Source of the DNA: Actinomycetes bacterium
GTDB lineage: Bacteria > Actinomycetota > Acidimicrobiia > Acidimicrobiales > GCA-2861595
Direction of reading: 5' to 3'
Assembly (NCBI GenBank): GCA_023264975.1
Contig: JAHFUS010000020.1
Coordinates: 1-56,523, forward strand
DNA: 56,523 nucleotides
This document shows, one piece after another, positions 8,387 to 16,640 of this stretch. Position 1 is the first letter of the stretch; the number at the start of each line of letters is the position of its first letter. The notes under the pieces are model-generated. The model did not search any database and was not told where the DNA came from. It worked only from the letters and a program-made list of their open reading frames with translations. Made by a program: the position numbers and the translations under genes.

Positions 8387-8893
8387 CTAGAAGGGCTCCT
8401 CGTCGTACTGCGGGGGGGCGGACTGGCCGCGGCCGGCGGGCGCCGGGACCTGGGCGGGGCGGTTGCCGTAGGAACCCCCGGAGGGGCCGTTGCCGCCGGA
8501 CTGCCCCGAGGGGCCGCCGCCCTCGCCGGCGGGACGCCGTTCGTTGCGGGTGACGGTGGCTGTGGCCCAGCGCAGGCTGGGGCCGATCTCGTCGGCGATG
8601 ACCTCGATCTTGTACTGCTTCTCGCCCTGTTGGTTGTCCCAGGAGCGCTGCTCCAGGCGGCCGGTGACGACGATGCGCGAGCCCTTGGTGAGCGACTCGG
8701 CGGCGTTCTCCGCCATCTCCCGCCAGCACACCACGTCGAAGAACGACACCGCTTCCTTGCGCTCGCCGCTCTGGCGGTCGGTCCACACCCGGTTGACGGC
8801 CAGGCCCAACGTGGCGGTGGCCTGCCCGGTGGCCGTGAAGCGCAGCTCTGGGTCGCGGGTGACGTTGCCGACCAGGGTGACTGTGTTGTCCAT
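8387..8893 (-). CDS. ssb: Single-stranded DNA-binding protein
   Basis: 168 residues from ATG at 8893. The OB-fold starts MDNTVTLVGNVTRDPELRFT and continues through FFDVVCWREMAENAAESLTKGSRIVVTGRLEQRSW. After the fold comes a Gly/Pro/Ser-rich linker and the acidic tip DEEPF, a variant of the DDDIPF tail that recruits replication and repair proteins. It sits between rpsF and rpsR as in most bacteria. Longer upstream frames run into rpsF and have no ribosome site. Confidence 0.97.
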   Translation of the reverse strand: MDNTVTLVGNVTRDPELRFTATGQATATLGLAVNRVWTDRQSGERKEAVSFFDVVCWREMAENAAESLTKGSRIVVTGRLEQRSWDNQQGEKQYKIEVIADEIGPSLRWATATVTRNERRPAGEGGGPSGQSGGNGPSGGSYGNRPAQVPAPAGRGQSAPPQYDEEPF

Positions 8894-8898
8894 GTCGC

Positions 8899-9270
8899 TC
8901 AGCTCTCTTTCGCGCTCGGCCCGTCGGGGGCCGTACCACTGGATGCAGGGGCGGCCGCGACCGGGCGCTTGGCCCGGATGGCCGCGAGAGGCAGGCGGAT
9001 CACCTTGTGGCGCACGACACCGTCGGCCAAGGTGAGCATCCGGCCCAGCTCGTCCATCGCCGCCGGCTCGGCCGACGCCTCGAGGAGGACGTAGTAGCCC
9101 TCCCAGCGGTGGTTCAGCTCGTAGGCGAACCGCCGCTTGCCCCACCGGTCGACCCGACCGGGGTTGCCACCGGATGCCGAGATGATCCCGGTGGCCCGGT
9201 CGAGGGTGGCACGTATGACGTCCTCTTCCAGGGCAGGATCGAGGATGATCATGACTTCGTAGGGCCGCAA
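8899..9270 (-). CDS. rpsF: 30S ribosomal protein bS6
   Basis: 123 residues. I choose a TTG at 9270 because it follows GGAGG at 8 bases and places the conserved LRPYEVMIILDP at the start, as in other S6 proteins; the first in-frame ATG upstream adds a Pro/Arg-rich stretch with no family match. The fold continues with KRRFAYELNHRWEGYYVLLEA. A short Ala/Pro/Ser tail follows (AAAPASSGTAPDG). It binds S18 on the 30S platform. It is first in the rpsF-ssb-rpsR-rplI unit. The promoter is expected in 9271-9534, but no clear -35/-10 pair was found. Confidence 0.93.
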   Translation of the reverse strand: MRPYEVMIILDPALEEDVIRATLDRATGIISASGGNPGRVDRWGKRRFAYELNHRWEGYYVLLEASAEPAAMDELGRMLTLADGVVRHKVIRLPLAAIRAKRPVAAAPASSGTAPDGPSAKES

Positions 9271-9534
9271 GGGCCACTCCTCCCTCTGGACCCGGCGCCT
9301 GTGCGCTCGGGGCCCCGGCGGACCCGGGGCAGGGTTGCTTCGTACAGCCTGGTCACTGTAGTCGATGCGGGTGCCGGCTCCATAGGGCAAGTATCGCGGG
9401 GCGGTGTGACAGCCTCCTCGCGGAGGTCGGTCAGTCCTAGGCCCCGATGTTCACCAAGGTGTTCGCCGGCGCCGTGCTCGAAGCGCCGGGCTGGCACCGC
9501 CACTGGGAACGCTGACGCCGGCTCGGGGTCCGCG

Positions 9535-10086
9535 TCAGCGCCGGCAGGCACCGCCCACGGTGAGCACGGACCCTTCGGCGATCCCCAGCTTGCCCAGGTC
9601 GCCCCGGAGCACTTCGATGGCCTGGCGGTAGGGGCGGGTCGGCGAGTAGGTCGGGCAGCCGTCCCGGTCGGGGCACGAGGCCATGTCGGCGGCCGACACG
9701 AAGCGCCCGTCGGCGCCGAACCAGGCGATGCTCAGCCCGACGGGCACGTTGCGCATGTAGAAGCCGCCGGACGAGTCGGCGTCGAAAACGAAGACCATGG
9801 CGTCGAAGCCGGCCAGGTCGCGCCGGCCCATCAGCCCCCTGGCCCGCTGCTCCTCGGTGCTGGCGAGCAGGGCGCAGTACTGGCCGGCCGTGCCGCCACC
9901 GGCGGGCACCACCTGGAAGGCCGTCTCCCCGAATCCCCGGATGCCGCCGAGGGTGGGGTCCTCCGGGCCATTGGCGCCCACGGCGAGGAACCCGACGAAG
10001 CTCAGCACGGCGACCACGAGCACGGCCCAACCCAGCACCTTGTAGGTGGTGCTCGGGTCCCGTGGCTTCGAGTGCTTGCCGGCCAT
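9535..10086 (-). CDS. DUF192 family membrane-anchored protein
   Basis: 183 residues from ATG at 10086. A basic N-terminus (AGKHSKPRDPSTTYK) is followed by one transmembrane helix (VLGWAVLVVAVLSFVGFLAVGA), then an exported DUF192 domain: EEQRARGLMGRRDLAGFDAMVFVFDADSSGGFYMRNVPVGLSIAWFGADG is typical, in particular the R..GLM.R and F.M.N...LSI.... motifs. It ends in a short strand-rich region (GDLGKLGIAEGSVLTVGG). The family's function is unknown. It follows panB by 37 bases on the same strand and may be co-transcribed with it. Confidence 0.8.
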   Translation of the reverse strand: MAGKHSKPRDPSTTYKVLGWAVLVVAVLSFVGFLAVGANGPEDPTLGGIRGFGETAFQVVPAGGGTAGQYCALLASTEEQRARGLMGRRDLAGFDAMVFVFDADSSGGFYMRNVPVGLSIAWFGADGRFVSAADMASCPDRDGCPTYSPTRPYRQAIEVLRGDLGKLGIAEGSVLTVGGACRR

Positions 10087-10123
10087 CAGCCCACGCCCGA
10101 CCGCGCTGGCTGGGTGGCGACCG

Positions 10124-11008
10124 TCACGCCGACTTGCTAGCACCTCCAAGCAGCCCCAGGGCGGCGACCGCCTCGTCGGCCAATTGGTAGCTCTCGGCGT
10201 CGGAGGGGAAGCGGCCGGCCCGCACGTCGGCTGCGTACGCGGCGATGGCGGCCACGCCCTCGGCCTTGAGGTTGGCGTACCGGCGCACGAAGCGGGGCAG
10301 CACCCGGTCCTCCAGGCCGACGGCGTCATGGAATACGAGCACCTGGCCATCGCACGAGGGCCCGGCCCCGATGCCGATGGTGGGCACGTCGACCGCCTCG
10401 GTGATCATCCGCGCCACCGGGGCGGGTACGCCCTCGAGCACGATGGCGAAGCAGCCGGCGGTGGCCAATGCGATGGCGTCGTCGACCAGACCGGCGGCGG
10501 CGGCGGCGTCCCGCCCCTGCACCTTGTAGCCGCCGGTGGCAAGCACCGACTGGGGGGTCAGGCCGATGTGGCCCATCACCGGGATCTCGGCGTCGACCAG
10601 GGCGGCGATCATCGCCACGCGCTTGCGGCCCCCCTCCAGCTTCACCGCCTGGGCGCCGGCCTGCACCAGGCGGCCGGCGTTGCGGACGGTGTCCTCGGCG
10701 CTCACGTGGTAGCTGAGCCAGGGGAGGTCGGCCAACACCAGCGCCCGCGGCCTGGTTCGGGCGACGGCGGCGGTGTGGTGCGCCATGTCGTCCACCGATA
10801 CGTGGAGGGTGTCGTCGTAGCCGAGCACCACCATGGCGACGGAGTCCCCCACCAGGATGAGGTCGACGCCCGCCTCGTCGGCGATGCGGGCCGTGGGGGC
10901 GTCGTAGGCGGTCACCATGACGAGGGGCGGGGCGCCGCCTGCCTCGGCGGGACGGACCTTGCGGGCCCGCACCGCGGGCACGGTCATCGCGGCAGGCCTG
11001 GTGGTCAT
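10124..11008 (-). CDS. panB: 3-methyl-2-oxobutanoate hydroxymethyltransferase (ketopantoate synthase)
   Basis: 294 residues, slightly longer than the usual 265-280. TIM-barrel motifs are clear: PLVMVTAYDAPTARIADEAGVDLILVGDS, GHIGLTPQS, and FAIVLEGVPAPVARMITEAVDVPTIGIGAGP with the catalytic Glu. The tail KAEGVAAIAAYAADVRAGRFPSDAESY is also typical. It transfers a methylene group from methylene-THF to 2-oxoisovalerate, the first step of pantothenate and CoA synthesis. No panC or panD is nearby. Confidence 0.96.
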   Translation of the reverse strand: MTTRPAAMTVPAVRARKVRPAEAGGAPPLVMVTAYDAPTARIADEAGVDLILVGDSVAMVVLGYDDTLHVSVDDMAHHTAAVARTRPRALVLADLPWLSYHVSAEDTVRNAGRLVQAGAQAVKLEGGRKRVAMIAALVDAEIPVMGHIGLTPQSVLATGGYKVQGRDAAAAAGLVDDAIALATAGCFAIVLEGVPAPVARMITEAVDVPTIGIGAGPSCDGQVLVFHDAVGLEDRVLPRFVRRYANLKAEGVAAIAAYAADVRAGRFPSDAESYQLADEAVAALGLLGGASKSA

Positions 11009-11128
11009 CCGGGTCTCCTTTCCATCCGGCGCCCGAGGCTGCCGGCGGGAGAACTGGCGGCCAGTGTACCCCGGGGGAGGGCTAAGAACCCCCCGGCGGG
11101 GCTGTCGTTTCCCGGGACCGCGGGCTGG

Positions 11129-13249
11129 TTACCCGGAGCCGATGCCGAGGAGTCCCGTCGGAGGCGGCGTGGTCGGCGGAGTGGTCGTCGTGGTCGGCGG
11201 CGCAGTGGTGGCGGGAACGGTGCTGGGAGCGGTGCCCGGAGTGGTGCTCGGTGGATCGGGCACCAAAGTCGACGACGTGGTGGTGGTCGGCAGCATGACA
11301 CCCTTCGGTGGCGTGAGGATCTTGCCCCGGCCGGTGTTGGCGGTGACGAACGAGCCGGCGTCGACGCCCTTCGTCGCCTCCTGCATGAAGCGGCGGAAGA
11401 GCTGTGCGGGGAACGAGCCGCCGTTGACCTTGCGGCCCCGCACGTTGTCCATCTTGTGGACGTTGCCCTCGGGGAAGCCCATCCACACGGCTGTGGTGAG
11501 CTTGGGCGTGTAGCCGACGAACCAGGCGTCACCGAAGTCCTGGGTCGTGCCCGTCTTGCCCGCCACCGGCTTGCCGATCCCGGCCGCCGTGCCCGACCCC
11601 TCGGTGACGACCTTCTGAAGGGCCAGGTTTACGACGTCCGCCTGCCCCTGGTCGAGTACCCGGGTGCGCGTGGGTGGTCGGGGCGGCTTCAGCACCTTCC
11701 CGCCGGCCGTGGCGACCTCGACGATCACGCTCGGCTCGACCCGCACGCCCCGGTTGGCGAAGGTGGAGAAGGCGCCGGCCATCTCCAGCACCGACACCTC
11801 CGACGTGCCGAGGGCCAGCGAGATGTTCTCGACCAGGTCCGAGGTGACGCCCGCGTCATGGGCCATCTTCGCCACCTTGGCCGACCCGATCGCCTTGATG
11901 AGCTGGGCGTAGACGGTGTTCACCGAGTTGCGGGTGGCGTCGATGAGGCTGACGGCCTCGCCGAAATCGGCATCCTCGAAGTTCCTGACGACGTAGTCCT
12001 TGCCCTCGTTCGCCTTGGGGAAGGTGATCTCGGGGGGGCCGGCGAGGGTGGACTGGGCGCTGTAGCCGTCGCGCAGGGCGGCGGCCAGCACGAACGGCTT
12101 GAACGTGGACCCCGGCTGGCGGCCGGTGCCGCCGCCGTCCTTCCCGACGGCCAGGTTCACCTTGGCGAACGCGTCGGCGGCGTTCCAGTCGCGGCCACCG
12201 ACCATGGCCTTCACCCGGCCCTGGTCGTCGATCGCCACCAGTGCGCCCGCTGGGTCGCCGGGCCTGTCCAGGAACCCGTAGACGGCGTCGTAGGCCTGCT
12301 CCTGCAGGCGCAGGTCGAGGGTGGTGGTGACCCGGAGGCCGCCCGAGTACAGGGCGGTTCGGCCGTAGGTGGCCTCGAGCCGGCGGCGCACGTACTCCAC
12401 GAAGTACTGGGTTCCCTTGTCGGGCCGGGCGAAGGTCGTCTCCGCCTGGGCCTTGGCCACCACGTAGGCCGACACCGGCTCCTTCTCCACCTCGACCCGC
12501 TGGGCGTGGGTGATGGCCTTCGTCTGCTCCATGGCAGTGAGGATCCGGGCCCGGCGGGCGGCCGCCACCTCGGGCGACTTGGTGGCATCGGCCGCCTCCG
12601 GCGAGCGGATGAGGCCCGCCAGGTAGGCGCTTTCCCGCAGGCCCAGCTCGCCCACGTCCTTGCCGAAGTACGACCGGGAGGCGGCCTGCACGCCATAGTT
12701 GCCCCGGCCCAGGTAGATCGTGTTCAGGTAGCGCTCGAGGATCTCCTTCTTTTCGTACCTGCGCTCGAGCTTCACCGCCAGCACCGCCTCCTTGAGCTTG
12801 CGTAGGACGGTGCGCTCGCGGTCGAGGTAGACATTCTTGACGTACTGCTGGGTGATGGTGGACCCACCCTGGAGCGCCCCGCCCCGCACGTCGGCCCAGG
12901 TGGCCCGGGCGATGCCCACCGGGTCGATGCCGGCGTGGTCGAAGAACTCCCGGTCCTCGGCGGCCAGGACGGCGTCGACCACGACCTTGGGCACCTGATC
13001 GAGGTGGACCGACACACGGTTCTCACCGTTGTCGAGTGACGCCAGCCGGGCGCCGTTGGCATCGAGGATGATCGTGGTCTCGTCCAGGCCGACCTCGGGC
13101 GGCAACGGCACCCGCACCAGGAGGTAGGCGGAGCCGGACAGGGTCGTGAAGACCAGCAGGGTCGCCAGGAACAGCAGCCGCCGGTAGCGCCAGACCCGGC
13201 TGCGGCGCGGCGCGACGCGGCGGCGCGGCGGCGAGGGTCTGGGAAGCAT
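11129..13249 (-). CDS. ponA: Class A penicillin-binding protein (PonA1-like glycosyltransferase/transpeptidase)
   Basis: 706 residues from ATG at 13249; the frame is open further upstream but that part is Arg/Pro-only. A basic cytoplasmic start is followed by a transmembrane helix at about residues 25-45. The GT51 domain has EDREFFDHAGIDPVGIARA (catalytic Glu about 99), GGSTITQQYVKN and ERRYEKKEILERYLN. The transpeptidase has S381TFK, SVN at 442-444 and KTGTT at 565. A Thr/Pro-rich tail follows. It polymerises lipid II and cross-links peptidoglycan outside the membrane. The position beside DUF5318 and rpsF matches mycobacterial ponA1. The intervening membrane genes are an addition. Confidence 0.95.
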   Translation of the reverse strand: MLPRPSPPRRRVAPRRSRVWRYRRLLFLATLLVFTTLSGSAYLLVRVPLPPEVGLDETTIILDANGARLASLDNGENRVSVHLDQVPKVVVDAVLAAEDREFFDHAGIDPVGIARATWADVRGGALQGGSTITQQYVKNVYLDRERTVLRKLKEAVLAVKLERRYEKKEILERYLNTIYLGRGNYGVQAASRSYFGKDVGELGLRESAYLAGLIRSPEAADATKSPEVAAARRARILTAMEQTKAITHAQRVEVEKEPVSAYVVAKAQAETTFARPDKGTQYFVEYVRRRLEATYGRTALYSGGLRVTTTLDLRLQEQAYDAVYGFLDRPGDPAGALVAIDDQGRVKAMVGGRDWNAADAFAKVNLAVGKDGGGTGRQPGSTFKPFVLAAALRDGYSAQSTLAGPPEITFPKANEGKDYVVRNFEDADFGEAVSLIDATRNSVNTVYAQLIKAIGSAKVAKMAHDAGVTSDLVENISLALGTSEVSVLEMAGAFSTFANRGVRVEPSVIVEVATAGGKVLKPPRPPTRTRVLDQGQADVVNLALQKVVTEGSGTAAGIGKPVAGKTGTTQDFGDAWFVGYTPKLTTAVWMGFPEGNVHKMDNVRGRKVNGGSFPAQLFRRFMQEATKGVDAGSFVTANTGRGKILTPPKGVMLPTTTTSSTLVPDPPSTTPGTAPSTVPATTAPPTTTTTPPTTPPPTGLLGIGSG

Positions 13250-13296
13250 GAAAGGGATCGGAGCGCCCGTTTTTCCAGGCGCCGGTGGCCCCCAGG

Positions 13297-14493
13297 CTAC
13301 CCGTCGACCGGCGGTTCCGGCCGTGGCCGGGCGGGAGGGGGGGCGGGGGGTGGCGGGGTGGCGGAGGTGTGGCGGAGCGCTGGGCGGGCGGCGGCGACCA
13401 GGGCCAGGGCGGCGACGGCGACGGCGGCGCCGCGGTCGTAGGCACCGGTCCCATGGCCTCCAGCCCAGGCCCAGGTGCCGGGCGCCAGCAGGAGCCAGCC
13501 GGCCAGAACGAGGGCGGGCAGGGCGGCCGGCGACGGACGAGCACGGCCGTTCCGGTCGGGCGTTCCTGCTGCGGCCCGCAGGGCGAGGGCCAACGCCACC
13601 CCGGCTGCGGCCGCAGCCACGGCGATCGCCGGGTCGCTCCGCCCCGGCGGCACGACGGCGGCGGCGAGGGCGGCGGCGCCGGGAAGGCCGAGGAGGGCAG
13701 CACCTCGATGATCGACGGGGAGGGCCAGGACGGCGGCCGCCCCCAGCAACGGCGCAGCCGCACCGAGGGGGGCCGACGACGAGGCGGCCGCCACCGCAAG
13801 GGCGGCCAGGGCGACGGTGGGCCTGGACGGAAGGGCAACGGCGGCGGCGACGGCCAGCCCACCCGCCACCACCGCACCGGGCCCGGCCGGGAGGCGTTCG
13901 GCGACAGCTAGGACCACGGCCAGGGCAGGGACGGCGGTGGCCCAGGCCCGCGGCGGGCCGAGAGCGGCCGCTCCCACCAGAACGACGGCGCCCGCCAGGA
14001 GGAGGCCGAGAGCCACCCTGTTGCCGGCGGGCAGCGCCCACTCGCCGCCGTCGATCCGATCCACCACCACGCCGGCGGCCAGGAGCCCGCCGCCGACGAC
14101 GAGACCGAGGGAGTCCGCCAGCGCCCGGGCCCGGGCCCGCCGGCGGTCTCGGCGGTCCGGAGCCGGACCGGTCACCAGTCGGGCCGTGGATGCGACCGCT
14201 GCCTCGACACCGGCCAGCACCACGAGCACCAGCGCCAACAGGGCGGTGCTGCCGCCCACCGCCCCGGCCGCAGCCGCCGGCAGCACGAGCACCAGCACCC
14301 CACCGGTCTGCAACGTGCCGAGCGACGTGGCCCGCCAGCCGGCGCCGAGCAGCGCAGCCGTTGCCGCGGCGGCCGCCGCTCCGGCGGCCGTGGTGGTGAC
14401 GGGAGAGGCGTCAGCGCCGCCGAGAGCGATGGCCACCCATGCCGCCACGACCACTGCGCACAGGGCGGCCCACGCCCCGCCGGCCTGGGTCAT
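13297..14493 (-). CDS. Unknown polytopic membrane protein (about 12 hydrophobic segments)
   Basis: 398 residues from ATG at 14493, which overlaps the upstream gene's stop as ATGA. The chain is extremely rich in Ala, Leu, Val and Gly and alternates hydrophobic stretches with short Arg/Asp-rich loops (PAPDRRDRRRARARAL). It ends in a Pro/Arg tail (PPPPAPPPARPRPEPPVDG). I see no family signature. Its size and many helices suggest a transporter, flippase or polymerase-like enzyme. The location between DUF5318 and the PBP gene points to envelope work, but this is only context. It could also be a low-complexity open frame; the ATGA coupling and the hydrophobic pattern argue for a real gene. Confidence 0.6.
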   Translation of the reverse strand: MTQAGGAWAALCAVVVAAWVAIALGGADASPVTTTAAGAAAAAATAALLGAGWRATSLGTLQTGGVLVLVLPAAAAGAVGGSTALLALVLVVLAGVEAAVASTARLVTGPAPDRRDRRRARARALADSLGLVVGGGLLAAGVVVDRIDGGEWALPAGNRVALGLLLAGAVVLVGAAALGPPRAWATAVPALAVVLAVAERLPAGPGAVVAGGLAVAAAVALPSRPTVALAALAVAAASSSAPLGAAAPLLGAAAVLALPVDHRGAALLGLPGAAALAAAVVPPGRSDPAIAVAAAAAGVALALALRAAAGTPDRNGRARPSPAALPALVLAGWLLLAPGTWAWAGGHGTGAYDRGAAVAVAALALVAAARPALRHTSATPPPPAPPPARPRPEPPVDG

Positions 14494-15374
14494 GGGTGCG
14501 CCACGGCGAGCAGTAGGGCGGCGCCGGCCAGCGCGATCCCCACCGCCTGCGCCGGCCGTCTCGGGAGCACGAGGCCGGCGACCAGCGCCAGAGCCGCGCC
14601 GGCCGCCGTTGCTCCCACGCGCACGGCGATGTCGGCCGGTCCCCCCGGCGCCGGCCCGGCCACGCCCAGGGCGGCGGCCGCGCCGAAGGCGATCGCCGGC
14701 CAGCCGGCAGGTGCGGCCACGACCAGGGCCATGGCTGCGCACCAGGTCGCCGCCACGGCGCCGGCCGGGCCGACCGACCCCCCCGGGCCCAGCACCGCCT
14801 GGGCGCCGGCGATGGCGTCGAGCGACGTGGAGCCCCACCGCAGGGCGAAGGCGACCACCGCGGTGGCGGCCACCACGGCGCTCCCGAGCTCAGCCGCGGC
14901 CAGGCCGAGGAGCACGGCGAGCAGAACAGCCTCCCCGGACGACGTGGCGGCGACGGTCGCCGCGGCGGCGGTGGTGGCCAGGGGGAGCGGATCGTCATGC
15001 AGGACGGGCGACCGGCGGCGCGGCGGCGGGTCGAGCGAGCGGGGCGCCGCCGTGTCCTCGGGAGGCACCGTGGCAGCGTCGGTCGGGACTCGGCGCCGGT
15101 GGCGGCGCGGCGGCGGGTCGATCGGGCGAGGCTGCGCCGTGTCCTCGGGAGGCACCGTGGCAGCGTCGGTCGGGACTCGGCGCCGGTGGCGGCGCGGGGG
15201 CGGGGGCGGGTCGAGCGGGCGGAGCGCCGCCGTGTCCTCGGAAATCTCCGTGCCGGCGTCGGGCGCGACCCGGCGGCGCCGTCGCCTCGTCGTGGCGGGA
15301 CCGGCCGTCAGGTGGACGAGGCCCGGCGGCGCCGTCCGGCGGCGTAGGTGCGGGCCAGGTGGTTCCACGAACAC
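14490..15374 (-). CDS. Unknown membrane protein with an N-terminal repeat region; start uncertain
   Basis: About 294 residues if it starts at the GTG at 15374, which follows GGAGG by 10 bases and lies inside the end of the DUF5318 gene. The first 130 residues contain three repeats of 29-31 residues of the type PTDAATVPPEDTAQPRPIDPP followed by RRHRRRV. They are probably disordered and cytoplasmic. From about residue 140 there are several Ala/Val/Leu-rich membrane helices (GEAVLLAVLLGLAAAELGSAVV and onward) ending near the ATGA junction with the next membrane gene. No ATG, GTG or TTG lies between 15310 and the first repeat unit, so the start is not settled. The family is not recognised. It probably works with the neighbouring membrane protein. 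Confidence 0.45.
   Translation of the reverse strand: MFVEPPGPHLRRRTAPPGLVHLTAGPATTRRRRRRVAPDAGTEISEDTAALRPLDPPPPPRRHRRRVPTDAATVPPEDTAQPRPIDPPPRRHRRRVPTDAATVPPEDTAAPRSLDPPPRRRSPVLHDDPLPLATTAAAATVAATSSGEAVLLAVLLGLAAAELGSAVVAATAVVAFALRWGSTSLDAIAGAQAVLGPGGSVGPAGAVAATWCAAMALVVAAPAGWPAIAFGAAAALGVAGPAPGGPADIAVRVGATAAGAALALVAGLVLPRRPAQAVGIALAGAALLLAVAHP
15020..15290 (-). repeat. Three direct repeats, 87- and 93-bp spacing, inside a coding frame
   Basis: The plus-strand marker CGTGTCCTCG recurs at 15051, 15138 and 15231. The first two units are almost identical over about 70 bases (GGAGGCACCGTGGCAGCGTC is shared). The third has diverged. The spacings of 29 and 31 codons keep the minus-strand frame. 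Confidence 0.85.
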
Positions 15375-15727
15375 CCCGGGCACACCTCCACCACGTAGCA
15401 CGCCACGTCGCCCGCTCGCCGGGTGAGCTTGGCCAGCTCGGCCGGGCCGGCGAACGCCGCCCCGCCCGGTGGCAGGCGGGGCCCGAATGCGTACGACACG
15501 TGCACCAGTGCAGGCTCCTCGCAGATGGGGCACGGCTGACCGGCCGGCGTGCCGATGCCCGCCGCCGTGCGCAGGAGCTCGGGGTGGGCGTCGCACACGT
15601 CGAGGCGTGACAGGCGGCCCCGGCGGAACTCTTTGACGATGGCGTTGCGGGCCAGCCGGTAGTCGATCTGGCCCGGCGCAGCAGCTGTCCCGGGGGCGCC
15701 TCGCACGGTTTCGGGCCGGAAGCTCAC
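15308..15727 (-). CDS. DUF5318 protein (Cys-rich, zinc-ribbon-like)
   Basis: 139 residues from GTG at 15727. It begins with a region typical of the family: GQIDYRLARNAIVKEFRRGRLSRLDVCDAHPELLR. It then has CPICEE and later VVEVCPGCSWNHL, giving two CxxC pairs that likely bind zinc. DUF5318 genes lie next to ponA1 in mycobacteria, and that neighbourhood is kept here apart from two added membrane genes. The cellular role is unknown. The C-terminus (AGRRRRASST) overlaps the likely start of the next membrane gene. Confidence 0.85.
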   Translation of the reverse strand: MSFRPETVRGAPGTAAAPGQIDYRLARNAIVKEFRRGRLSRLDVCDAHPELLRTAAGIGTPAGQPCPICEEPALVHVSYAFGPRLPPGGAAFAGPAELAKLTRRAGDVACYVVEVCPGCSWNHLARTYAAGRRRRASST

Positions 15728-15948
15728 GGGTCGTAAGGGTAGCCCCGCCCGCCCGTCATCCCGCACGGTCCCGAGGACGGGCGGGGGCCCGGTCGCCCAC
15801 ACCGGCGGCGAGAAGGCTCGCTACGAGCACCGCCACCGGCTTTCGCATGAGACCCGCCCTCTGGCCGACCGGCGTTGGACAGGCAGGCGACGATCGACCC
15901 CCGCGAGAGCCCGGGGCAAGCGTCGCTGCCACTACCGGCGGTGTGGTC

Positions 15949-15976
15949 TTGACGACCGGTCCGCCGCTGGTATGGT
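15949..15976 (+). promoter_or_regulatory. Sigma-70-type promoter of padR-ino1
   Basis: TTGACG at 15949-15954 and TATGGT at 15971-15976 are 16 bases apart. This predicts a start of transcription near 15982-15985, at the left edge of the operator-like palindrome. Confidence 0.6.
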
Positions 15977-15984
15977 GATCCTTG

Positions 15985-16003
15985 ATATATCGAAGCGATA
16001 CAT
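15985..16003. promoter_or_regulatory. Operator-like inverted repeat at the padR transcription start
   Basis: ATATATCG-AAG-CGATACAT is an inverted repeat with one mismatch in eight pairs. It is AT-rich in otherwise GC-rich DNA, lies just after the -10 box, and is followed 26 bases later by the padR start. The 8-3-8 layout fits a dimeric winged-helix repressor, so autoregulation by PadR is likely. Confidence 0.6.
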
Positions 16004-16028
16004 CGAGTACGACGACACCGGAGCACAC

Positions 16029-16640
16029 GTGCTGGAGTTGGCCATTCTGGGGCTTCTGAAAGAGCAGGAGCTCCACGGGTACGAACTGAAGAAGCGCCTC
16101 GGCGAGACGCTGGGGCCGCTGTCGAGCGTGTCGTTCGGCTCGCTGTACCCCGCCCTGGCCAAGCTGGAGGCGGCCGGAGCGGTGAAGGCGGTCGAGGCCA
16201 ACGAGGCCCCGCCGTTCCCGCCGGTGCCCATGACCGGCTCCATCGGCGGCGAGCTGGCCGCCTTCCGGGCGCGACGCGGCGGCGCGCGCGGACCCAAGGG
16301 CGCGCGCGGCAAGAAGGTCTACGGCATCACCGAACGGGGCGAGCAGCTGTTCGCCGAGCTCCTCGTGGCGGACGCGGCGGGCGGCGACGACCGGGGGTTC
16401 TCCCTCCGGCTGGCCTTCGCCCGCCACCTTCCCGCCGACGCCCGGCTGGGGCTCTTCGAGCGCCGCCGAGCCCTACTGGTGGAGCGACTCGCCAAGGCCC
16501 GGTGCAGCGTCCGGGCCGGCCGCGAGCGCCTCGACAACTACACCCGCTCCCTGTTGGAGCACGGAACCGAAGCCACGGAGCGAGACATCTCCTGGCTCGA
16601 CAAGCTCATCGCCGCTGAGCGGCAGGAGGACCAGCCATGA
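16029..16640 (+). CDS. PadR-family transcriptional regulator
   Basis: 203 residues from GTG at 16029, preceded by CCGGAG at a 5-base gap. An ATG at 15972 would put the operator inside the coding sequence and lie upstream of the predicted transcript start. The winged helix reads [24 protein letters not shown], then [18 protein letters not shown], and [13 protein letters not shown]. The rest is a helical dimerisation domain ([20 protein letters not shown]). An Arg/Gly insertion ([17 protein letters not shown]) lies in the wing. The gene overlaps ino1 by ATGA, so it likely controls inositol synthesis along with itself. The same padR-ino1 pairing occurs in mycobacteria. Confidence 0.9.
   Translation: MLELAILGLLKEQELHGYELKKRLGETLGPLSSVSFGSLYPALAKLEAAGAVKAVEANEAPPFPPVPMTGSIGGELAAFRARRGGARGPKGARGKKVYGITERGEQLFAELLVADAAGGDDRGFSLRLAFARHLPADARLGLFERRRALLVERLAKARCSVRAGRERLDNYTRSLLEHGTEATERDISWLDKLIAAERQEDQP

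Noticed and set aside
9437-10030. 197-residue Arg-rich minus-strand frame over the DUF192 gene
   Set aside because: Shadow frame; the DUF192 frame has a transmembrane helix and family motifs.
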